The position numbers and the translations under genes are program-made. Positions 23,701 through 28,251 of a stretch of 28,251 nt of DNA are shown here, in pieces. Source of the stretch: CAYGZQ01 sp964354375 [NCBI: uncultured Planctomycetota bacterium]. Lineage in GTDB: Bacteria > JAJVIF01 > JAPKYR01. Numbering within the stretch: the first letter of the stretch is position 1; each line of letters begins with the position of its first letter. Where the stretch lies: NCBI GenBank assembly GCA_964354375.1, contig CAYGZQ010000053.1, positions 1-28,251 of the forward strand, in the 5' to 3' direction. The notes under the pieces are model-generated. The model was not told where the DNA came from, made no database searches, and saw only the letters and a program-made list of their open reading frames with translations.

Positions 23701-24188
23701 GCAATGTGACACGCATGATAGTCCACGGAAACTACCTGTACGCTCATGTCAGCGACACTTATGGTTTCGAGATCTACGACCTGACCAACAAGTACACTCC
23801 CGTGAATGTCGGGTCGTGGTCGACATCCAGCAAGGTCCAGGACATGGCGCTGGGCTCCTATTTCTTCAACGATTATCTCTACGTGTGCTCGACGGACGAG
23901 CTTGTCATCTGCAGCATCGACGATCCGGGGAGCCCTAGCGAAATATCGAGCATGCCTCATCCGTACCCCATGTGGCGGATGGCGGTGGACGGCCAGCTTG
24001 GGTTCGTCTGCAGCATGACGACTACCCCGGCCGTGTACTCGCTCTATCCCCCGAATGGACCTCAAAACCTCGGAGAGCCTTTCGGCGCCCCGTACGCCAG
24101 TTACAACTGGGGTATGCTCGTGAACGACGACTACCTGTACCTGATGCAGCAATTCATTGGGTTAAGGGTGTTTGACCTTCACCCATGA
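20718..24188 (+). CDS. Large lipoprotein with PPC-like domain and LVIVD-type beta-propeller
   Basis: This 1156-residue surface or periplasmic protein starts with a signal peptide and lipobox (TLTFLLAAALGC). An N-terminal region (about 35-410) of unknown family contains FVLDITLAHPFPAKPQFAGFDV and many acidic loops. A PPC-like beta-sandwich follows (about 413-528; ADDSNNSWDEAESL ... ADWFKMNI ... GWYHIELRC). The remaining ~600 residues are repeats of the type LYVAR...LRTYDVSSFPAIV and LYAHVSDTYGFEIYDLTNKYTPV, matching LVIVD propeller blades. The frame opens at a GTG at 20694. I chose the GTG at 20718, since AAAGGAGA lies about 8 nt upstream and the signal peptide begins there. It ends just before a hairpin terminator. 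A binding or scaffolding role is inferred. Confidence 0.86.
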   Translation: MSTRNIASLTLTFLLAAALGCQSSPVAPTTQPDPSAASTEPQETPSPHQCLGYYCLTIDTQEMKAAIEPARSADWHLNVTGILNTTLGVSVAMVPGESNPAAGLFVLDITLAHPFPAKPQFAGFDVKGILITPGTMTGIGSLVFADVDETRLENADGWTRWWNPTEFPAPGMFGYIQGKLASTPAIQLTATVNPYKCFADVLGPQDTPDMLFDVPVDDDLGRAVFRPGSTNTRRYRIRFPMNPGPIVKYGYAVDACWKAPSPNPPTEIPDDFPIEANQPEAYYACVYSPISSLYYDSESGRGGGVLWVGADVKDWQGEASGNPDDEIDSLKVWSPSIFSGGMPLDFIMEDSGFATYYKKLWPEPNPTQAGDFLLGWQIKSKNGPAYKQGSQPAPDDYISEWQVSEVTVIDPECADDSNNSWDEAESLYPYGGTAIGTLCKIEDQADWFKMNIGPHYQASGVIRFYHDAGTQDLFMYDEDGNQIAVGTTSDGYTEIDWTGTPLYAGWYHIELRCADDVGAFQYLLYANVTLTDITPEPTEVTPPRLDCGPSWVSAFGIGMNYVYMAGAGGTWCGYSQSSPVASYVLSRVRDVALGQVATRSGRIYYTEDMTTSPFGVDLDDYYQAASPVHYEDVLTFDNQVRAITMNTEDLYVAVAEGGVTQIYIYNWVNDPAHPALLGSFSADSHCQAIELLDPQGSNTRLVNMTFLGLQVYNVEDPSNVIYLDGSFMADGVNLSLATDENFMVKTYLDAAYDPYFEALFVDPVSGDVSSWGTYYFSNGAGFVESSQGRYAYVSTGNGIRILDYMDSFNFQEVGSFDPVGGVSAMDLKFGSLCIGSMYSGFTVYDTTDPGPENPSLVGRTTNTLNNPRGAVFRQGLGLFVDGDGPYGAIKVVDVDPPQSAFVKKEVLLTGAPYCTDCDGNKLAIGSYADHKMWLYDISDPENPSAAFAMSYTAGVTAIEITSAALYVARTNNMLRTYDVSSFPAIVPKDDVALPGNVTRMIVHGNYLYAHVSDTYGFEIYDLTNKYTPVNVGSWSTSSKVQDMALGSYFFNDYLYVCSTDELVICSIDDPGSPSEISSMPHPYPMWRMAVDGQLGFVCSMTTTPAVYSLYPPNGPQNLGEPFGAPYASYNWGMLVNDDYLYLMQQFIGLRVFDLHP

Positions 24189-24269
24189 GGTCGGTCATCG
24201 GCGTTTTCTTCTGAGAAAAGCTCCCGGACTCGCTTGAGGGGACGCAAGAACGTCTATACCCCCCCTGTA

Positions 24270-24289
24270 GTCCCCCCCCAAGGGGGGAC
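24270..24289. terminator. GC-rich hairpin between convergent genes
   Basis: GTCCCCCC (24270-24277) and GGGGGGAC (24282-24289) form an 8-bp stem with a CCAA loop, followed on the + strand by GGTTTATAT. It lies between the end of the giant lipoprotein gene and the stop codon of the - strand cassette, so it can stop transcription from both sides. Confidence 0.58.
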
Positions 24290-24292
24290 GGT

Positions 24293-24775
24293 TTATATCT
24301 CAACTTGTTGCGGGGCCCACGATTCATCACGCAGTGACTTGCCGACGGGTCGTTTCATAATCACCCTGACTTTCCCATAATCGGAATCCTCCAAGCCTTC
24401 AAGACGATGCAGGATGTCTTCAAGATCACCGCATTTGCTCCACCACAAACCTGACGAATGCTGCCTAGCCATATGTGTCGGGTTGCCTGCAATATCAGCA
24501 TAGATCGCCACTTTTTCGTATCCAGTCTCTGAATCAGATGAGTCGCAGATCGAATATCCCATTGACTGAAAAACCTCTACAAATTCCTCAACAGACTCAC
24601 TCCTTGGATCCCTTGGCCAGTAGTAACCTACGTCTGGTCTGGGCCACCACAACCCTCTGAATGTATCCCGAGCCGCCCAGGCAATGCAATTGTAGCTGCA
24701 GTCCTGTTCGCTTTTGATTTCATATCCGGACAGCTGAAGGTTTGGGAAGAACTCCTCAAGCTCAGGACTGCGCAT
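24293..24775 (-). CDS. Cassette gene 3: YNCIAWA/HMARQ protein (DUF7689-like)
   Basis: This 160-residue soluble protein has no signal peptide or TM. Near the N-terminus DCSYNCIAWAARD carries Cys26 and Cys30. Then come WWPRPD and YYWPRD, GYEKVAIYAD, PTHMARQ (His101), GLWWSKCGDLEDI and a final YGKVRVIMKRP. I recall this pattern as a conserved domain of unknown function (I believe DUF7689). The Cys at the start of a helix and the His in a later strand resemble cysteine hydrolases of the papain/NlpC/transglutaminase type; that is inference. The ATG at 24775 shares one base with the stop codon of gene 2 (TGATG), so translation is coupled; a TTG at 24784 is also in frame. GC is lower than in flanking genes. 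A toxin, effector or enzyme role is possible. Confidence 0.8.
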   Translation of the reverse strand: MRSPELEEFFPNLQLSGYEIKSEQDCSYNCIAWAARDTFRGLWWPRPDVGYYWPRDPRSESVEEFVEVFQSMGYSICDSSDSETGYEKVAIYADIAGNPTHMARQHSSGLWWSKCGDLEDILHRLEGLEDSDYGKVRVIMKRPVGKSLRDESWAPQQVEI

Positions 24776-25386
24776 CAGATCCAACCTCGCCGTCTACCTA
24801 ACCTAAGCCATGCTTCGGTCATCTTCTCCAGATTACCTGCATCCTCAGGTGATATTGGGTTCTGACCCGTTATCGCGCTTAGAGCCCAGAACCAATCTGC
24901 AGGACTTCGACGAAGCTCATTGAGGATTAAAGGTACCACTCTGTGTCCAAGACCGATGATCCTTTGATAGTTCCGATTCATTGCCTTCTTGGTAATCGAC
25001 GAATGAATTGCGGTCTCTCTCCGCCAGTCACCGGCAAGCTCATTGAATAACTCCCTAAGCCAAGGATCAGTGTCCTTCTCGCTGGACCATTGGATGATTA
25101 ACCCTTGATGACCGATTGTCCAAGGATGCTGTGGACTACCATCCCGTTCTTTGGGAAACGCCGGGGGGCGATCAGATTCAAACCATGATTGCTCATCACG
25201 AAGACAAGTCCGCATGTCTTCGCCGCACTCAACCTCGTGTTCTCCGTTCTCCGCCTTAATTGAGACGGTTGAGAGATCGCGACGAGGAGGCAAGAAAAAA
25301 TAGTCCGAAGCTCCGAAGATGGCAGCTTTGTAACTACCATCCCACTCATAACCAAGTGCGCCTCGACTCATCCCAGCTAGTGGCAT
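24775..25386 (-). CDS. Cassette gene 2: protein with IIGLG/WFWALSAITG domain
   Basis: This 203-residue soluble protein has two parts. Residues 1 to about 110 have no recognised motif; GALGYEWDGSYKAAIFGASDYFFLPP is notable. Residues 113-203 hold a compact conserved-looking helical domain: ELAGDWRRETAIHSS, RIIGLGHRVVPLILNEL, DWFWALSAITGQNPISPEDAGN and MTEAWLRLGRRRGW. I recall this domain as a recurrent hypothetical family, often alone at 100-150 residues and often next to genes like its neighbours; this is memory, not a search. The frame begins at 25395, overlapping gene 1 by ATGA, but there GGAGG is only 1 nt from the ATG. At 25386 the spacing is 10 nt, so I prefer 25386. A partner, adaptor or immunity role is possible. 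Confidence 0.78.
   Translation of the reverse strand: MPLAGMSRGALGYEWDGSYKAAIFGASDYFFLPPRRDLSTVSIKAENGEHEVECGEDMRTCLRDEQSWFESDRPPAFPKERDGSPQHPWTIGHQGLIIQWSSEKDTDPWLRELFNELAGDWRRETAIHSSITKKAMNRNYQRIIGLGHRVVPLILNELRRSPADWFWALSAITGQNPISPEDAGNLEKMTEAWLRLGRRRGWI
24782..24797 (-). repeat. Cassette direct repeat, copy B
   Basis: The - strand GTAGACGGCGAGGTTG lies at the end of gene 2 and stops 6 nt before the ATG of gene 3. It matches 15 of 16 bases of copy A at 26108-26123. It contains the GAGG that serves as the likely ribosome binding site of gene 3. Confidence 0.5.
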
Positions 25387-25391
25387 CGCTC

Positions 25392-26090
25392 TCATCCCTC
25401 CTTCTTCTCAGCGTCGATCATGCTTACTTGCTTGGCCGTTAGCTCGTTCCTTACCAAGTTTTCCTTCCTCTCGGCGCGTTCCAGATGCTTTCTTAGAGAT
25501 CTTACATCATTAACGTCCATTGCAATATATATGTCTTTTTCTTCGGTATTCTGTAGACACCTGAGTACAAGAGTATGGAAAGGAAGAAAGCCCTTGAGGG
25601 CCTCTGCAGGATCATCGAACACAGGTCTCAGGTCGGTGATAACTCGGCCGGCACAGAATACAAGCGGTTGCTCCCAGAATAGCTCGGTTGCCTTGGCTCC
25701 GTATGCAACGGCGCCGTCCGGGTTCAAAAGGTTAACTAGTATACTTCTTCTTTCGTTCCAGTGCTCACGGTTTTCTTGAGTCCATACCTCCTTTGACAAA
25801 TCACTCAGTTTCTCATCCAGAGCACTAACGAAGTCGTCCAGCCCGAGCTCGTACCTTCTTCTGACGAGCGTCAATCTCCAAAGGAGCCCGATCAGGTTAT
25901 TTACATCATCAACACTAAGTCCTGTCTTGGGCGCAATAGACTCACAGAGAGCACCAATATTCAAAGTCGGAGGGTGAAACTGGAGTTCATCTGCCAGCTT
26001 TTGGAGATCTCCTCCGCTAGTGTCCAAGAACTGCTTGAAGAATCGGATTTCGCTAGCGGGAATCCTGAATGTTGCCAGAGCCGAGGCCAT
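25392..26090 (-). CDS. Cassette gene 1: unknown protein with DLRPVFD ... RA-K motif
   Basis: This 232-residue, mostly helical soluble protein has no signal or TM. The middle contains LSVDDVNNLIGLLWRLTLVRRR. The second half contains CAGRVITDLRPVFDDPAEA, FHTLVLRCLQ and IYIAMDVNDVRSLRKHLERAERKENLVRNEL. I recall RPVFD/HTL ... ALD-DL-L-RA-K as a recurring pattern in uncharacterised small proteins encoded beside genes like the two downstream. No enzyme motif is seen. The frame starts at 26096, but AAGGAG touches that ATG. The ATG at 26090 has 6-nt spacing and is preferred. A TTGACC/CATAAT promoter lies 54 bp upstream. It is the first gene of the cassette and overlaps the longer form of gene 2 by 4 bp. 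Confidence 0.78.
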   Translation of the reverse strand: MASALATFRIPASEIRFFKQFLDTSGGDLQKLADELQFHPPTLNIGALCESIAPKTGLSVDDVNNLIGLLWRLTLVRRRYELGLDDFVSALDEKLSDLSKEVWTQENREHWNERRSILVNLLNPDGAVAYGAKATELFWEQPLVFCAGRVITDLRPVFDDPAEALKGFLPFHTLVLRCLQNTEEKDIYIAMDVNDVRSLRKHLERAERKENLVRNELTAKQVSMIDAEKKEG

Positions 26091-26107
26091 TTGCATCTCC
26101 TTTTCAA

Positions 26108-26123
26108 CATCCTCGCCGTCTAC
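26108..26123 (-). repeat. Cassette direct repeat, copy A
   Basis: The - strand GTAGACGGCGAGGATG lies in the 5' leader of the cassette, 17 nt before the ATG at 26090. It is 15/16 identical to copy B at 24782-24797. A role as translational or transcriptional operator is possible. Confidence 0.5.
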
Positions 26124-26143
26124 ATCGCATTCTGACTACTGGG

Positions 26144-26172
26144 ATTATGCGTGACAGCATGTAAAAGGTCAA
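26144..26172 (-). promoter_or_regulatory. Promoter of the three-gene cassette
   Basis: On the - strand, TTGACC (complement of 26167-26172) is separated by exactly 17 bp from CATAAT (complement of 26144-26149). Each matches 5/6 of the sigma70 consensus. Transcription would start near 26137 with a leader of about 47 nt that includes repeat copy A. The rest of the 299-bp gap 26091-26389 holds only a possible terminator (26318-26348) and a doubtful short frame. Confidence 0.6.
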
Positions 26173-26317
26173 ATCCAGTAATAAGCGTTGCTCTGATATG
26201 GCGGACCAGGATGTCTGTGTTCTTGACAAGCCGCCCCGTCTCTTCCCTCCTCAGGTTCCCTTTGATGAGTGCGTCAAACTGGCAGGCTGGCATGCTGCTA
26301 AGATAGCGCAAAACCCG

Positions 26318-26348
26318 GGGGAAAAATAGGCCCGGTCAGTGTTTCCCC
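26318..26348 (-). terminator. Possible terminator of the recF-TPM unit
   Basis: GGGGAAA and TTTCCCC (26318-26324 and 26342-26348) can pair around a 17-nt loop, 41 bp after the TPM gene stop. On the - strand CCGGGTTTTG follows, a short U-run. The stem is AT-rich near the loop and of modest strength. Confidence 0.33.
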
Positions 26349-26389
26349 TCAAATGCCTGAAGCACGACAAGTGATCAAAATTCACTGCG

Positions 26390-27001
26390 CTAGGCTGTTT
26401 TGCGCTTCTGGTTCCTCAGCCTGGCCATGAGCGTTACGACAATGATCGCCATCCCTGCGAAGAAGAGCATCTCGGGACGCATGCCCTTTTTGGCCTTGCC
26501 GCCCTGCGGAGGATCAAGCTCCCCTATCGCCTTCACAGCATCGACTATCGCACCCTTCACGTCACCCTGGTCCAGCTTCTCGCTCATGATGAGCGCGATC
26601 TGGAGCTTTCTCGGCTCGGTTATCGATGCCGCCGCGATGTCCTGCACCCCCAGCGAGAACTTGCGGTCTGCGGTCGATACATACAGCAGCCATCCGGACG
26701 GGCTTATCTGCCCCTGTCCCTGCAGGAAATCCGCGTAGTCCTTCACGTATTCGTCCAGATACCACTCCGGTGTCCTCAGCGCCACGACAATGTGTCCGTC
26801 CATCTGATTCTTCGAGCGCGCCGACTCCATCGCGGCGAGAATCTCGGTGACATCCGCCTCGGAAAGCGTTCCGGTGAAGTCGGTGACCAGACCCGTGGGC
26901 GCCGGGAATTCGCGCGCCCCCTCAGCCCACGTTGGGATGCTCGCGAGCAGAAGAGTCAGCAGGAGAAACCCGACAACGGATATTCCGCAGCGTGTACGCA
27001 T
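26390..27001 (-). CDS. TPM-domain membrane protein
   Basis: This 203-residue protein has a Sec signal peptide (GISVVGFLLLTLLLASIPTWA), then a TPM domain (about residues 32-150) starting FPAPTGLVTDFTGTLSEADV. The domain includes MDGHIVVALRTPEWYLDEYVKDYADFLQGQGQ and GWLLYVSTADRKFSLGV. A Lys/Gly linker, a single TM (PEMLFFAGMAIIVVTLMA) and a basic tail follow. This topology puts the TPM domain outside the inner membrane. TPM domains (YgcG, TLP18.3, Psb32) are linked to acid phosphatase activity and membrane-protein upkeep. The ATG at 27001 starts the signal peptide; the ribosome binding site (GAG) is weak. It lies 55 bp after recF on the same strand and may be co-transcribed. Confidence 0.85.
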   Translation of the reverse strand: MRTRCGISVVGFLLLTLLLASIPTWAEGAREFPAPTGLVTDFTGTLSEADVTEILAAMESARSKNQMDGHIVVALRTPEWYLDEYVKDYADFLQGQGQISPSGWLLYVSTADRKFSLGVQDIAAASITEPRKLQIALIMSEKLDQGDVKGAIVDAVKAIGELDPPQGGKAKKGMRPEMLFFAGMAIIVVTLMARLRNQKRKTA

Positions 27002-27056
27002 GATGAGAGCTCATAATAATGTCGGGTAAACTGCGGTCGGATCGAACGCCCCTGCA

Positions 27057-28220
27057 TCACCCCACTCGCGAAGCCTTTCCCCCCTTCATGACAAAATGCG
27101 CCACCTCGCCGCCCCAGATCTTACCCAACTCCGCCGGCGGATCGCACGACGTGAGGAAGACCTGCCCCGGCGGAAGAAGCTCCATCACCTTGAGCCTTCT
27201 CGATGCATCGAGCTCGCTCATGACATCGTCGATCAGCACGACCGGCTCGATCCCGCGTTTTTCGGTAAGGACATGAAATCTCGCCAGGTGCAGCGCGAAA
27301 AGAGTGCTCCTGACCTCGCCCCTGCTCGCGAAAGCTCTCACCGGCTTTCCGTCCAGACGCATCCCCCAGTCGTCGCGATGAGGTCCCACGGTCGTGCGAC
27401 CGCTCTCGATGTCGCGCCGCCTCGACCGCCTGACTGCATTCAGGTAAAGCTCTTTGAACGCGGACGGCTCCAGCGACGCATCCTGACCGATCCCCTCCGG
27501 TACGCCCTCCAGCGCGGGGACATAAAACAAAGACGCCTCGTACCGCTCCCCGATCCCGTCCCGGAAAATCGCATCGGTCCTCCCGCCAAGTCTCGCGAGT
27601 AAGTTCAGTCTGGCCGACGTGACCGCTGAGGAAGTTTCCGCAACCGGATCATCGTAGCTTTCGAGCACGCTTTCGTTCGGACCTCCCGGCGCTCTCAGGA
27701 GGCTGTTGCGCTGCTCCAGAAGCCGCTTGAATCGTCTCAGGATTTCCTCGTGCGGAAGGTAGTACTGTACACAGGCGAGATCGATGAACCTCCTCCTCAG
27801 CGCGGGCTCCATGATCAGGATCAGGAGGTCCTCAGGGAAGAAATCCACCGCAAGCACATTCTCCAGGTAGTCCCGCCTCCGCTTAGCGGGCGAATCGTCG
27901 ATTGTCAGCCTCTTCGCGCGACCTTCGACCTCCAGGCCGACGCGATGCCTCAGGCCCGAGAAAGTCAGCTCGGACTCGATTCGAAAACCGCTCGTCCCTC
28001 TCCGTGCGCATTCCTGCACACTCCCGCGCTTCCCCCTCAGCGTCAGAAGCCAGTAGATCGACTCGAGAAGATTCGTCTTGCCCTGACCGTTCCGTCCCGA
28101 CACGAAGTTCACTCGCGGAGAGAATTCGAGCCTTAGCGATTCCAGGTTGCGGAAATCCCGGGGATGTATCGAGTGGACGAGCACGGGACCGGATTTTATC
28201 ACAAGCTGAGGAGTCCTCAC
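27057..28220 (-). CDS. recF: DNA replication/repair protein RecF
   Basis: This 387-residue SMC-like ABC ATPase helps load RecA at gaps through RecFOR. The N-terminus has HSIHPRDFRNLESLRLEFSP followed by the Walker A motif GRNGQGKTN. The middle has FPEDLLILIMEPALRRRFID. The C-terminal half has TTVGPHRDDW, the signature ASRGEVRS and Walker B VVLIDDVMSELD. The usual third base of the signature (SRGQ/SQGQ) is Glu here. The GTG at 28220 gives about 12 residues before the usual RecF start. A GTG at 28184 would give the canonical beginning (LVHSIHPRDFRN), so the true start is uncertain. Upstream is a purine-rich tract at the window edge. dnaN, a common neighbour, is not in view. Confidence 0.94.
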   Translation of the reverse strand: MRTPQLVIKSGPVLVHSIHPRDFRNLESLRLEFSPRVNFVSGRNGQGKTNLLESIYWLLTLRGKRGSVQECARRGTSGFRIESELTFSGLRHRVGLEVEGRAKRLTIDDSPAKRRRDYLENVLAVDFFPEDLLILIMEPALRRRFIDLACVQYYLPHEEILRRFKRLLEQRNSLLRAPGGPNESVLESYDDPVAETSSAVTSARLNLLARLGGRTDAIFRDGIGERYEASLFYVPALEGVPEGIGQDASLEPSAFKELYLNAVRRSRRRDIESGRTTVGPHRDDWGMRLDGKPVRAFASRGEVRSTLFALHLARFHVLTEKRGIEPVVLIDDVMSELDASRRLKVMELLPPGQVFLTSCDPPAELGKIWGGEVAHFVMKGGKASRVG

Positions 28221-28251
28221 CCCCCGGCCCCCCTCTTTTCCTCTCCCCCCC

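Noticed and set aside
23022-24152. 376-codon open frame antisense to the giant lipoprotein
   Set aside because: No domain, start signal or context; the + strand repeats are clearly coding.
26120-26311. 63-residue - strand frame between the TPM gene and the cassette
   Set aside because: It starts with TTG, has no Shine-Dalgarno at either possible start, and the best cassette promoter (26144-26172) lies inside it. It could be a remnant, but coding is not supported.

Overview
The window looks like chromosomal DNA from an uncultured, high-GC, didermic (Gram-negative type) bacterium. By eye the GC content is about 60%. The support for this is five lipoprotein genes with lipoboxes, an EmrAB-type envelope efflux pair, an orphan pseudopilin, a YfhO-type membrane protein, HDOD proteins and beta-propeller/TPR lipoproteins. 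This gene mix is common in little-studied candidate phyla. I cannot assign a phylum from the sequence alone. No IS element, CRISPR array, rRNA or phage structural gene was seen.

Layout. (1) 1-3164, + strand: a leader with competing hairpins, then an EmrA-like fusion protein and a 14-TM EmrB/QacA transporter. (2) 3291-4700, +: a propeller-type lipoprotein, closed by a shared terminator. (3) 9050-4768, - strand: two paralogous TPR lipoproteins, endonuclease III (nth) and tRNA-Trp with its own promoter. (4) 9393-13734, +: a secreted Cys-rich protein, a YfhO-family protein and an orphan pseudopilin. (5) 13853-17121, +: an exported SagB-type nitroreductase and two tandem membrane-anchored HDOD proteins. 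(6) 17318-19762, +: a fused NfnA-NfnB-like flavo-iron-sulfur enzyme. (7) 19855-24188, +: a small HEAT-like lipoprotein and a 1156-residue propeller lipoprotein. (8) 26090-24293, -: a compact three-gene cassette with overlapping or abutting genes, visibly lower GC and its own promoter. (9) 28220-26390, -: recF and a TPM-domain protein.

The best candidate for an undescribed system is the cassette at 24293-26172. It has three translationally coupled genes of unknown function. The last encodes a protein with an invariant-looking Cys/His pattern (YNCIAWA ... PTHMARQ) that suggests a cysteine-hydrolase-like fold. A 16-bp element (15/16 identical) lies just upstream of both the first and the third gene. 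From memory, relatives of all three proteins recur together in other bacteria, but I could not check this.

Promoters in the + strand half are mostly an exact TATAAT without a good -35. Only the tRNA and the cassette have clear -35/-10 pairs with 17-bp spacers. Four unrelated intergenic palindromic structures (13-116, 9134-9237, 17144-17195, 20511-20604) are not explained by ordinary terminators.
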